A stretch of DNA of 64,000 nucleotides. Origin: Paenibacillus doosanensis. GTDB lineage: Bacteria; Bacillota; Bacilli; Paenibacillales; NBRC-103111. Numbering within the stretch: the stretch's first letter is position 1; each line of letters starts with the position of its first letter. Below, piece after piece: positions 50,482 to 58,189 of the stretch. The stretch spans positions 186,001-250,000 of the forward strand of contig NZ_JANYUY010000003.1 of the NCBI RefSeq assembly GCF_025060755.1. The letters are read 5' to 3'. The notes under the pieces were generated by a model. The model ran no database searches. It had not been told where the DNA came from and saw only the letters and a list, made by a program, of their open reading frames with translations. The translations under genes were made by a program, and so were the position numbers.

Positions 50482-50548
50482 GGCTTACGAAGCAAGTTAT
50501 TCATGGAAAAAGCGAAGCTTTTTACTGCTATGAATAACTCTTAGGAGG
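50482..50548 (+). promoter_or_regulatory. Hairpin leader element related to the remA repeats
   Basis: Starts GCTTACGAAGCAAG, then a nested hairpin (GTTATTCAT / ATGAATAAC, 9 bp, enclosing AAAAAGC / GCTTTTT), and ends AACTCTTAGGAGG, whose AGGAGG is the next gene's ribosome site. Both the GCTTACGA[AT]G[TC]AAGTT start and the AACTCTTAGGAGG end match the third repeat before remA, while the stem sequence between them is different. It begins directly after the previous stop codon. Confidence 0.75.
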
Positions 50549-50558
50549 GCAAATCATC

Positions 50559-50843
50559 TTGGAACACCAAAAGCAAGGGAACACCCGCAAAATGCTCGTC
50601 CTGTTTTTGGGCGCGGCGCTTGCAGCGGCAACCGGCTGCTCGAATACGGCAAATTCCAATTGCGTCGATCGAAACGGGGACGGGTACTGCGATAACGGCA
50701 GCGGAGGCGGAGGCTCTACATCGAGAGCCTTCTTCGGCGGAGGAGGCTCCGGCAAATCCGGAACTTCGGAAGGCTCGTCCTCCATTTCGGACGGTTCCTC
50801 CTCGCATGGGGGCATCGGCAGCAGCGGTTCCAGTTCCGGATAG
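50559..50843 (+). CDS. Small lipoprotein-like, Gly/Ser-rich exported protein
   Basis: 94 residues. A basic N terminus and hydrophobic stretch (KMLVLFLGAALAAATGC) end in a lipobox-like ATGC near residue 27. A Cys-Cys motif with DRNGDGYCD (EF-hand-like loop) comes next, and then a tail almost wholly Gly and Ser. It recalls the small lipoproteins (YjfM-like) that accompany YjfC/YjfL in enterobacteria, without clear homology. TTG start, AGGAGG 10 bases upstream at the end of the hairpin element. Confidence 0.65.
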   Translation: MEHQKQGNTRKMLVLFLGAALAAATGCSNTANSNCVDRNGDGYCDNGSGGGGSTSRAFFGGGGSGKSGTSEGSSSISDGSSSHGGIGSSGSSSG

Positions 50844-50852
50844 GAGGACGGG

Positions 50853-52133
50853 ATGATGAGAAATGACGATGGTAAAACCTTAACCGCGTATGCGTATCCC
50901 AAACGACGAGAGGCGATTTACGACCAGTTGCGCGCAGAAGGAATTTTTACTTGGGATTGTATGTACGACGAAGAATATGCGCTCGCCTGCATTCACCGGA
51001 TCGACCGCGGGCTGCACCGGCGAATGCAGGAGGCCGCAGAGCGTCTTGGCGGTATTTTTGCCAAAACGGTGGCCATCGTTCAACAGGCCGATACGGTTCT
51101 TCTTGAGGAGCTCGGGGTGCCTGAAGCCGCCGTCGCCGCCGTTCGACTGAGTTTCGGGCCGCTTATGCCGGCACCTACTGTTATTGGGCGCTTCGATTTC
51201 GCGGCGGACGAAGACCGGATTAAGATGCTGGAGTTCAACAGCGATACGCCGACCGGGATCGTGGAAGCGTTCCATGTCAACGGCGCCGTATGCAGCGTCT
51301 ACGGAGCGGAAAACCCGAATGCGGGCTGTACGCACAGGCTCGCCGAATCGTTTCGCGCCGCGATTGCGGCTTACCAAGATGCAGGCTATGAGACAAGGCA
51401 TATTTATTTTAGCGCTCTGGATTGGCATATCGAGGATGCGGGAACGACCCGTTATTTGCTGCGAACATCAGGACTGGCTTCGGATTTCGCACCTCTAGCG
51501 GATTTACGCGTAAAGGACGATCGGCTCTGGGTACGGCTCGAGGATGACGTTCTGGCTCCGGTGGATGTGCTATATCGATTGCATGCGCTGGAGAAGTTGG
51601 CCGAAGACCGCGACGAGGACGGCTATCCCACGGGAGAGCATACGCTGAGGCTCATCGCGGAGCGAAAGCTGGCGGTGATCAATCCGCCTTCCGGCTTCGC
51701 CGCCCAGACGAAGGCGCTGCAGGCGCTAATCTGGAATTTGCACGAAGCGCAGCAGTTTTACACGCCGGAGGAGCATGCATGGATCGAAGCATATATGCTG
51801 CCTACCTATTTGGAAAACCGGTTTGCCGGAACAGGCACGCCTTATGTCGTCAAGCCGATCTATGGACGCGAAGGCAGCGGGGTGACGATCTTTGGTGCGG
51901 AAGGCCAAACGATCGAGCGCAGCGAAGAGGAAGAATATTGCGATCAGCCGATGGTTTATCAGCGGTATACGGAGCTTCCGCAAGTTCGCTTCGAAACGCT
52001 GAAAGGTGCTGGAAGCGGCAGGCTGTTATGGGGCTGTTTTCTGATCGGAGGCCGCGCTTCGGCGGTTGTCGCCCGGGTGGGAGGGCATATTACGAACAAT
52101 GGCTCCTACTATTTGCCGGTTGGCTTTATATAA
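50853..52133 (+). CDS. Glutathionylspermidine synthase-like ATP-grasp protein (YjfC-like)
   Basis: 426 residues of the GSP_synth ATP-grasp family without the amidase domain. Recognisable blocks are FDFAADEDRIKMLEFNSDTPTG near 120, YVVKPIYGREGSGV near 335 (ATP-binding Lys), a VYQRYTELP segment, and GGRASAVVARVGGHITNNGSYYLPVGF at the end. The family joins peptides or polyamines through ATP-dependent amide bonds; the substrate of the YjfC group is unknown. AGGAGG lies just before the ATG. DUF350 follows 17 bases later. Confidence 0.88.
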   Translation: MMRNDDGKTLTAYAYPKRREAIYDQLRAEGIFTWDCMYDEEYALACIHRIDRGLHRRMQEAAERLGGIFAKTVAIVQQADTVLLEELGVPEAAVAAVRLSFGPLMPAPTVIGRFDFAADEDRIKMLEFNSDTPTGIVEAFHVNGAVCSVYGAENPNAGCTHRLAESFRAAIAAYQDAGYETRHIYFSALDWHIEDAGTTRYLLRTSGLASDFAPLADLRVKDDRLWVRLEDDVLAPVDVLYRLHALEKLAEDRDEDGYPTGEHTLRLIAERKLAVINPPSGFAAQTKALQALIWNLHEAQQFYTPEEHAWIEAYMLPTYLENRFAGTGTPYVVKPIYGREGSGVTIFGAEGQTIERSEEEEYCDQPMVYQRYTELPQVRFETLKGAGSGRLLWGCFLIGGRASAVVARVGGHITNNGSYYLPVGFI

Positions 52134-52150
52134 TAAGGGGGAAACGCATC

Positions 52151-52585
52151 ATGTTGGAGTTGCAGTCCATCGTTAATTTTTTGATTTATTTGGTTGTGAC
52201 CGTGCCTCTTGTCGGGCTTGGGATCGTTCTATTTACGTTGACTACGCCCTATAACGAATTCAAGCTGATTCGCGAGGGAGGGGAACTGTCCGATCCGGTC
52301 AAGGTGCAGGCGGCCCGTGCCGCGGCTTACGATTTGGGCGGAAAAATCATCGGACAGGCGGCGGTGCTCGCTTCGGCGGTCTATCATTCGCTAGGCTTGG
52401 TAGACCTGATTATATGGGGGTTACTCGGTATCGCGTTTCAAATCGTTATTTTTTACATATTCGAGCTGCTTACGCCTTTCAAGGTCGTAGCGGAAATTCC
52501 GAAAGGCAACGTGTCCGTCGGCTTGTTCTCCTTCTGCCTGAGTTTGGCGTCGGGCTTGCTGATGGCTTCGCTGATCAGTTACTAA
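52151..52585 (+). CDS. DUF350-family membrane protein (YjfL-like)
   Basis: 144 residues with four hydrophobic segments (about 7-30, 60-80, 83-105 and 120-142) and the paired internal repeat typical of DUF350 (TPYNEFKLIREG and TPFKVVAEIPKG, each followed by a membrane hairpin). Function unknown. In E. coli yjfL lies in the same operon as yjfC. AAGGGGG precedes the ATG. Confidence 0.85.
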   Translation: MLELQSIVNFLIYLVVTVPLVGLGIVLFTLTTPYNEFKLIREGGELSDPVKVQAARAAAYDLGGKIIGQAAVLASAVYHSLGLVDLIIWGLLGIAFQIVIFYIFELLTPFKVVAEIPKGNVSVGLFSFCLSLASGLLMASLISY

Positions 52586-52612
52586 CCCGAGATGGAGGGG
52601 CGGCACATCGTC

Positions 52613-53491
52613 ATGGATTTGGACGCGCTGTATACGGAACATAAAAGGCTGCTGATTTCCGTCGCTTACCGGATGCTGGGCTCGCTCACGGACGCCGAGG
52701 ATGTGGTGCAGGACGCTTTTGTCGCTTTGCAGCAAACGCAGACGGAGGATGTGCGTCATCTGAAAGCGTATTTGGTCAAAATGGTGACGAACCGTTGTCT
52801 GAACCTATTGAAATCGGCCCGCAGGCAGAGAGAAGTTTACGTCGGTCCGTGGCTGCCCGAGCCGCAGGCCGACTTGACAGGCGGCGATAGCCCGGAAGAG
52901 CAGCTGGTTCGCGACGAGAACGTGTCCTATGCGCTGCTTGTGATGCTGCAGCAATTAACCCCGGCGGAGCGGGCGGTGTTTCTGCTGCGGGAGGTGCTGG
53001 ATTACGATTACGCCCAAATGGCGGATATTCTCGGCAAATCAGAGGCGAATTGCCGCAAAATTTTGAGCCGCGCCAAGCAAAAAATGAATCCCGAGGCCGT
53101 TTCTGCCGCACCCAAAGGCAACGAAAACGGCGAATTCGCCAAAGCCTTCCTGGCAGGATCGCGAACGGGAAATTTTCGTCCTTTCGTCCATATGCTGATC
53201 GAACAGGCGACGTTGATCAGCGACGGCGGGGGCAAAGTGCGGGCCGCCATATTTCCGATCTATGGTAAAGAGCGGATTCAAGCATTTTTGGAAGGAATTT
53301 ATTCCAAGGGCAGCTTGTCCGGAGAACTGCGTCAAGCCATCATTAATGGAGATCACGGCCTGGTGCTGATTGAGCAAAATAAGCCCAGAATCGCCGTATG
53401 CTTCAAAGCTTTTCATGGGAAGACGAAGGATATAGAGCATGTCTATTTGATTAGCAATCCCGATAAATTGGCGCATATACGGCTGAACTGA
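52613..53491 (+). CDS. sigJ: ECF sigma factor, SigJ/ECF41-like, with SnoaL-like C terminus
   Basis: 292 residues. Region 2 (YRMLGSLTDAEDVVQDAFVAL near 20-45) and region 4 (LTPAERAVFLLREVLDYDYAQMADILG near 108-140) are followed by a C-terminal domain of about 110 residues of the SnoaL fold. In ECF41 factors this replaces a separate anti-sigma factor and tunes activity. The usual ECF41 partner gene (a carboxymuconolactone decarboxylase, oxidoreductase or epimerase) is absent. ATG 52613 has GGAGGGG 11 bases upstream; ATG 52592 precedes that site. It lies 27 bases after DUF350. Confidence 0.88.
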   Translation: MDLDALYTEHKRLLISVAYRMLGSLTDAEDVVQDAFVALQQTQTEDVRHLKAYLVKMVTNRCLNLLKSARRQREVYVGPWLPEPQADLTGGDSPEEQLVRDENVSYALLVMLQQLTPAERAVFLLREVLDYDYAQMADILGKSEANCRKILSRAKQKMNPEAVSAAPKGNENGEFAKAFLAGSRTGNFRPFVHMLIEQATLISDGGGKVRAAIFPIYGKERIQAFLEGIYSKGSLSGELRQAIINGDHGLVLIEQNKPRIAVCFKAFHGKTKDIEHVYLISNPDKLAHIRLN

Positions 53492-53611
53492 AGAAGCGGG
53501 GAGAGGGAGTACGCCCATGCTGAAAAGCGAAGAGCCGCCCCGCGTAAGCGGTGGCGGCCCTGAATCCAATCTTGCGCAGGCGCTTCTTGGAGACGCAGAT
53601 TCAAGATTGCG

Positions 53612-54283
53612 CTATCGTTCGGCGATATACGGGACCGCGACAATATCCAAATCCGTCTCGTCCCAACTGCCGGCCCGGTCCCAAAGAGCGGTCGGCAGCT
53701 CGCATAACGGCGGGTTCGCCGTAGAATGAAGCCACTCCCGCAGCAACTGTTTATTGAACAGCCCGGGATCGAGCCATGTATCGACCTGCTCTTCGTTTAA
53801 GATTAACGGAACGGTATCCTCCAGTCCGGTACTGAAGTTCCTAACCTTTCTCGTAAGAATGGCGCAGGTGCGCAGCTGCTCTCCGAAGGAGCCGCTCCAG
53901 ACATCGTACACGCCGGCCATCGCAAACGTTTGGCCTCCCGGGATTATGAAACGCGAAACCTGCTCCTCCTTGGCATTCGGACGGTATACCTTGTCGAAGC
54001 TGCTGCCGGGAATGATGCAGCGCTGTCTCTTGAGCAGATGGTCGAAGGCCCGCTTGCCGAATACGGAGGCGCTGTCCGCAACAATCGAATCCTGTGCCCA
54101 GAAGGGCATGAGTCCCCAGCGGTATTCATCGAGAATGCGTTCGCCGTGCTGTACGACAACAGCGGCAATCGGTTGCTGCGGCTGCAAGCTGCGCTGGTTC
54201 GCATAGTAAAACAGCGCTTTGGACAAACCATATCGATCTTGCAAATCGGATAATTCGGCATGTAAAGTAAATCGGTCGCACAT
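53612..54283 (-). CDS. Divergent SRAP (YedK/HMCES-like) protein
   Basis: 223 residues. It starts MCDRFTL, keeping the catalytic Cys2 after Met removal, and keeps WGLMPFWA and the CIIP...AGVYDVW framework of SOS-response-associated peptidases, which crosslink to abasic sites. Other catalytic positions look replaced: the Asn-Ala-Arg-x-Glu block is not recognisable (SVFGKRAF), the Glu of GFYEW is a SSFDKV Asp, and the His of HDRMP reads LEDTVP. Either a variant enzyme or a DNA-binding relative. GAGGAG precedes the ATG. It is convergent with sigJ. Confidence 0.8.
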   Translation of the reverse strand: MCDRFTLHAELSDLQDRYGLSKALFYYANQRSLQPQQPIAAVVVQHGERILDEYRWGLMPFWAQDSIVADSASVFGKRAFDHLLKRQRCIIPGSSFDKVYRPNAKEEQVSRFIIPGGQTFAMAGVYDVWSGSFGEQLRTCAILTRKVRNFSTGLEDTVPLILNEEQVDTWLDPGLFNKQLLREWLHSTANPPLCELPTALWDRAGSWDETDLDIVAVPYIAER

Positions 54284-54590
54284 AATCGAGAGCTCCTCTG
54301 CTTTTATTGGCCATTGACTGAAGTTACTTCTCCCCAGTATTTGCAGCAGATGGTAAAATCATGTGCGGGCAAAAAAATTCAAGCTGTTTTCATCTAATTT
54401 TAAGGTTATCTTCATTGCAATTTAATGAACCATAGTTAAAATAATAATCGTTGATCCCACATTCAACATATATCACGTTTTTCCCTGCTGTCGGCTGCCA
54501 TCGACGAAGCAGGGATTTTTTATAGGCAAAAAACAATCAATTAAAGTCTCGAAAGCCGGAAATGCAAATATTTTCGTGGAAAAAGATGGA
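54284..54590. other. Intergenic interval with an orphan terminator
   Basis: AT-rich. It holds a good terminator at 54480-54521 (TCCCTGCT / AGCAGGGA, inner GTCG/CGAC, six T) with no plus-strand gene before it. This suggests that a gene once upstream was lost or that the terminator belongs to a small RNA. I see no reading frame of interest. Confidence 0.5.
54480..54521 (+). terminator. Orphan terminator
   Basis: 8-bp stem TCCCTGCT / AGCAGGGA with a nested GTCG/CGAC stem, followed by six T residues. Confidence 0.7.
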
Positions 54591-54632
54591 TAAAATAAAA
54601 CAGGCCCGTCTTGCGACGGGGCCCATTCATGG
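54591..54632 (-). repeat. Direct repeat copy 1, minus-strand terminator-like hairpin
   Basis: The segment shares TAAAATAAA, a GGCCC(C)GTC-TTGC-GACGGGGCC hairpin and CCATTCATGG with copy 2 at 57954-57996, differing at only a few positions. On the minus strand the hairpin is followed by a T-rich tail, so it fits as terminator of the small exported-protein gene at 54713-55054. Confidence 0.75.
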
Positions 54633-54712
54633 TTAAGGAAAAGTAACAAATCGATGTATAATTGCGACTAGTAGATACCTGTTTCGGATACGACGATTAA
54701 AACTCGACATTT

Positions 54713-55054
54713 TTACTTGTTCGCTTCCTCTTTAATATAAGTGTCACCATGGACAACAATTACTTTGGTTTTATCCGTTGTGTTATGCTCATCATAAGCT
54801 ATTTCATCTTGACTGAAGTTTTTTTCCATATGCAAAATTTTGGCATATTGGCCGTCCTTAGTTACAATAAAATCAGGATGTTTATGGTCTTCCAGTATCG
54901 CTTCAGGAACAGGCTCAAAAGTAACGTCATTTTTATAATTTTTATATTTCTCAGCTAAGCTTTCTTGGGCGGCATTACTTGAAATTACACTAGTCAAAGC
55001 AATAGCACTAATAGTCAAAACAGCAATCCCCCAAGTAATTGTTCTGGTTGTCAT
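54713..55054 (-). CDS. Small exported protein of unknown function
   Basis: 113 residues. A signal peptide (MTTRTITWGIAVLTISAIAL, cleavage probably after SSNAA near 29) is followed by a polar mature part with no Cys. No family recognised. AAAGGAC lies 9 bases before the ATG. The reading frame continues upstream without a stop for about 75 codons (to 55280), which looks like the remnant of another coding sequence. AT-rich composition. Confidence 0.65.
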   Translation of the reverse strand: MTTRTITWGIAVLTISAIALTSVISSNAAQESLAEKYKNYKNDVTFEPVPEAILEDHKHPDFIVTKDGQYAKILHMEKNFSQDEIAYDEHNTTDKTKVIVVHGDTYIKEEANK

Positions 55055-55280
55055 AGTGATCAAGTCCTTTCTTAATATTGAAGTATAACCGTTTCCGTAG
55101 GCATACTTGTTCGATTTATTGTTCACAATTACCAGGTAAACAGGCTTTTCTGGTGTACCTTGTGGAACGTTAGTAAATACGATTTGTTTGGCGGTATTAG
55201 TAACATTACCAACTATATGAATTATCGAAGAACTTCTTGGACTAAATTGAGGGGAACTCTGCCATATGTGCAGTTATGTG
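55055..55280 (-). pseudogene. Open coding-like remnant fused upstream of the 54713 gene
   Basis: On the minus strand a frame without start codon runs in phase into the exported-protein gene. It reads like protein (VGNVTNTAKQIVF, VPQGTPEKPVYLVIVNN, YAYGNGYTSI) and ends upstream at a TAA. It may be the C-terminal end of a lost gene or an N-terminal part of a longer decayed gene. Family unknown. Confidence 0.35.
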
Positions 55281-55298
55281 CGGGTAACGCCTGACTAA

Positions 55299-55327
55299 TT
55301 GACTGTGTTACAATGATAAGATATTAT
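55299..55327 (+). promoter_or_regulatory. Promoter of the SnoaL-like gene
   Basis: TTGACT at 55299-55304 and TATTAT at 55322-55327, spacing 17. Confidence 0.65.
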
Positions 55328-55350
55328 TTTTTAAACAAGGAGAATTCACT

Positions 55351-55770
55351 ATGTCAGTAGAAGAAGTAGTGCGACGATTTTTTGAGAAGGTTCGTTCTGG
55401 TCAAGAACCGGATGCTGCACACCAGTTAATGGCGGAACGAGTTTTGGCACATCAGATTACTTCGGAAAATGAAGTGACCGTTGAAAGGTCACCGGCCAAT
55501 TACGCGGATCATGTTCGCGAAATGATAGAAATTTACGGTACCTTCAGTCTAACTATACAAGAATTTTTAGTGCAAGATGATCGGGTTTATGTGCGTTGGA
55601 AACAATCTGGAATCCACATTGGGGAAGTAGACGGATATACACCGACTAACAAACCCGTCGTAGAGATCGCAAGTGCAGTCTATCGTGTAGAAAATGAGAA
55701 AATCGTAGAATATTGGATACAAATTGACCGCGAAGGAATTCGTATTCAATTGGAACGCAACAAGGAATAA
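55351..55770 (+). CDS. SnoaL-like/ester cyclase-like protein
   Basis: 139 residues with the cone-shaped alpha+beta barrel pattern of the SnoaL/NTF2 superfamily: N-terminal helices (VEEVVRRFFEKVR), a MIEIYGTFSLTIQEFLVQDDRVYVRW strand pair, and a final VENEKIVEYWIQID strand. Members are small-molecule cyclases, isomerases or simple binders; no substrate can be inferred. AAGGAG precedes the ATG. Single-gene unit. Confidence 0.8.
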   Translation: MSVEEVVRRFFEKVRSGQEPDAAHQLMAERVLAHQITSENEVTVERSPANYADHVREMIEIYGTFSLTIQEFLVQDDRVYVRWKQSGIHIGEVDGYTPTNKPVVEIASAVYRVENEKIVEYWIQIDREGIRIQLERNKE

Positions 55771-55795
55771 CAGTTGAATCATTGAACTAAGGGTA

Positions 55796-55923
55796 CGATA
55801 GCTCAATGAACCGCCTTTTCAGCAAGGCGGTTTTCTTTAATAATAAAGCCTATGTTAAATTCTAATGTTGATATTTGACCATAAGAAAACCGCATTCGTT
55901 GAAAAGGCGGTTTATTGCTATCG
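55796..55923. repeat. Small element with 24-26 bp inverted ends (MITE-like)
   Basis: The left end (CGATAGC at 55796-55802, AACCGCCTTTTCA at 55809-55821) and right end (TGAAAAGGCGGTT at 55900-55912, GCTATCG at 55917-55923) are inverted copies with a small difference in spacing. The left end also forms the terminator of the preceding gene (AACCGCCTT / AAGGCGGTT, then TTTTC). About 80 bases lie between. The shape fits a miniature inverted-repeat element or a folded RNA. Confidence 0.55.
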
Positions 55924-56035
55924 TGTCCCTCAACATAAAGCGGCATCAAAGAAGGCGGATCTACCTTATCGCGGCCTTTAAACGACAAAATGGTGCCGAT
56001 AGCCATAGCCCCATAGCCGCAACGAAATAATGAGC

Positions 56036-56950
56036 CTAATCCGACAGTGCCCGCATGATGTTAGATTTCGCCTCTGCCGCAATCGCTTCATTCCCGTCAT
56101 CGACCGCTTGCATTAAGATCAGTATGGGGATGTATACCGCGATCAGCCGCGCCAGCAGCTTCGTTTCCTCATCCGCTCCTCCGTACGTTTCGAAAAACAC
56201 GCCGCGAGCGTAAGGTGGTAAAAAGCTATAAGCAACGCTCAAATCGCAAGCCGGATGGCCTACGCTCAGATCGCCCCAATCAATGATGCCGGAAACGATC
56301 CCGTTCTCATTCACAAGCATATTTTTAAAATGGAGATCGCCATGTAGCAGTGCATTCACCGCCTCGACACGGTCCTTTTGCAGCCTGCTAATATACGCTT
56401 CGATCACACCGGACTCCTCCGGCGACAAGTGTTCAACCACCTTCGATAGAAAGCCCTCCAATTTCATTTTACGCGATGCGATGTCCGTCAAGTTTCGATG
56501 ATCTTGCTGAACTCCGCACTTCAGCGCCGCCTGCACCGGAAACTCATGCAATCTCCGCAAAAATTTCGCCAGCGTCTCTGCCGATAAAGCCCGGCGTTCT
56601 TCCGTCACACCGATTGGGAAATCTCCTGGCACGTAGGCATAGCCAAGAAATGGTGCCGGGTATTCGTCACTTGCTTCGCCATAAAACAACGGTTTCGGAT
56701 AAGGGATGGTCATATATGCCTCCAGCTTCGGCAGCAGCTTCCCTTCCATACGAATCGAGCCAACTGCAATCGTTCTTCTTGGAAACCGGAACACGTACTC
56801 GTCACCGATAAGAAAAACCGTATTGTCCCAGCCCCAGCCCAATCGCTTCACTTGCTTCGATGACAGCTGAGGGAATTGTCTGCCGATCAGCGTCCGCGCC
56901 TGCTCTTCGTTAACCTCCCACTCCGCATCCCATACCTTCGTTCCTCCCAT
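56036..56950 (-). CDS. APH-family phosphotransferase (aminoglycoside/macrolide kinase-like)
   Basis: 304 residues. The catalytic loop LLHGDLHFKNML near 203 and the DFG-equivalent GIIDWGDLSVGHPACDL near 222 define the APH fold. The N-terminal VFRFPRR carries the ATP Lys/Arg strand. The sequence resembles the group annotated as macrolide or aminoglycoside kinases, but that group includes many general small-molecule kinases, so resistance cannot be claimed. GAGGAGG is 10 bases before the ATG. It lies next to a broken transposase, compatible with acquisition. Confidence 0.85.
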   Translation of the reverse strand: MGGTKVWDAEWEVNEEQARTLIGRQFPQLSSKQVKRLGWGWDNTVFLIGDEYVFRFPRRTIAVGSIRMEGKLLPKLEAYMTIPYPKPLFYGEASDEYPAPFLGYAYVPGDFPIGVTEERRALSAETLAKFLRRLHEFPVQAALKCGVQQDHRNLTDIASRKMKLEGFLSKVVEHLSPEESGVIEAYISRLQKDRVEAVNALLHGDLHFKNMLVNENGIVSGIIDWGDLSVGHPACDLSVAYSFLPPYARGVFFETYGGADEETKLLARLIAVYIPILILMQAVDDGNEAIAAEAKSNIMRALSD

Positions 56951-56989
56951 GAATTGTCTGCCTCCTCGTTCCTTACGTTATTTAGATGT

Positions 56990-57715
56990 TTACATTCCGT
57001 GGAAGTTACGCATAACTGCCCGTTTAACAAGAATAAGCAGAAGGCGAAGTTTGGTGTTCGTGTCGGTCACAGTAAACAGGCACGATTTGACCAACATATT
57101 TTTCTTATTCGATGCGGTATTCTCATACTCCTTGCTGTCTAAGTATCGAAACCAAGCCAAATAGTGCTGTAAATATTTCGTTGCAACACCATTGAAGCGA
57201 TCCATCCATTTCTTCAAGCGGCACGTTGTTTTCCGTCGGACTTGAATCGGTAATGAGTCATGCCTTTTGAATTCGCATAGGAGCTAAATGCCCTCCATGA
57301 ATCAGTGCATACACGTTTGAGTCAGATAGATGACCACCAATCGCTTCGTCGAATTTTTGTAGTCCGAATACGTCCACGCCCAAGTACGCCAGAGTAAGTC
57401 ATTTTCGGACGGTCACGGGCAACCAGCACGCACACTTGATCGTGGCTTATACCACGATATTTCGCTTTGCCGCCACGTTTACGAGGCTTGCGTTCGGCAA
57501 TATTCCGCTTGCCCTTTTCAGAGTAAAGAAAGTAGGTCTCGTCCATTTCAACAATATCTTGAAATGCTTCTGTTGGAAGCAGCTTCAGAGCGGAAAGTGC
57601 CACTCCCTTGGTTCGGGACTGCAAAAAGTAGATAAGTTCTCGCTTTCCATTATCGCCCAACGTATCAGCAAGCTTTTTCAGTTCCTTAATCTCCGAACGG
57701 TTATATTGCCCTTAT
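56990..57715 (-). pseudogene. Degenerate IS1595-family (ISXO2-like) transposase
   Basis: Minus-strand pieces in different frames make up one transposase: VEMDETYFLYSEKGKRN, RKRGGKAKYRGISHDQVCVLVARDR (DDE region), then WRAFSSYANSKGMTHYRFKSDG in another frame, a TGA, and KKWMDRFNGVATKYLQHYLAWF in a third. At least two frameshifts and a stop make it inactive, and the N-terminal zinc finger is missing. No terminal inverted repeats were recognised with confidence. Confidence 0.85.
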
Positions 57716-58128
57716 TATAGAACTTTTGTTCGTAATTATCAAAATTTAACATAGCCTTAATAAAAGAAAATAGATCGAAGGTTGTTCGGTTGTATACTTT
57801 GCTCGATTTAGTAAAAATATACCATGTATGAAATTATTATGAAAGATATGTGAATTTTCTTTCATGCAATAAAATCTTTAAAGGGGAATGAAGCCCAGAG
57901 GAAATATCGGGGCTTTTTGTTAATAAAATCCACGGTACATTTATAAGGGTTCCTAAAATAAATCAGGCCCCGTCTTGCGACGGGGCCCATTCATGGGAGA
58001 GGAGAAACCGGACGAAGAGCTTATGGGGAACGTAAGCCTTCTCCGCGGTTGTCTACGACATTTTCGGATGTCGATGATATAAGGATAGACACATTTCGGG
58101 CGATCTATACATAGGCACTGATATTTTT
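57716..58128. other. Intergenic interval with repeat copy 2
   Basis: AT-rich. It contains a weak terminator-like hairpin near 57888-57920 (AAGCCC / GGGCTT, then T5) and the second copy of the 54591 repeat at 57954-57996. An inverted GCTTA..TAAGC stretch lies near 58018-58040. No credible gene. Confidence 0.5.
57954..57996 (-). repeat. Direct repeat copy 2 (pairs with 54591-54632)
   Basis: Same TAAAATAAA + GGCCCCGTC-TTGC-GACGGGGCC + CATTCATGG arrangement as copy 1 and in the same orientation. No minus-strand gene lies to its right, so it does not terminate anything obvious here. Confidence 0.75.
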
Positions 58129-58158
58129 TTGTGCAAAAGTTTACGTTTGTGGTACGAT
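58129..58158 (+). promoter_or_regulatory. Promoter of the rsmD-coaD unit
   Basis: TTGTGC at 58129-58134 and TACGAT at 58153-58158, spacing 18, with a TG one base before the -10 (extended -10). Confidence 0.6.
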
Positions 58159-58189
58159 AGCATTACTATCCGGTAGAAGGTGGAAATCA

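Noticed and set aside
53517-53729. 70-codon frame with a good GGGAGAGGGAG site
   Set aside because: It lies largely antisense to the SRAP gene, has no recognisable protein features, and its composition follows the other strand's codons.
55803-56006. 67-codon minus-strand frame between the SnoaL-like and APH-like genes
   Set aside because: No ribosome site, and it spans the inverted-repeat element; more likely non-coding.
56036-56950. Antibiotic-resistance gene
   Set aside because: The APH fold is clear, but substrate residues for aminoglycosides or macrolides cannot be read, so a resistance claim is not supported.
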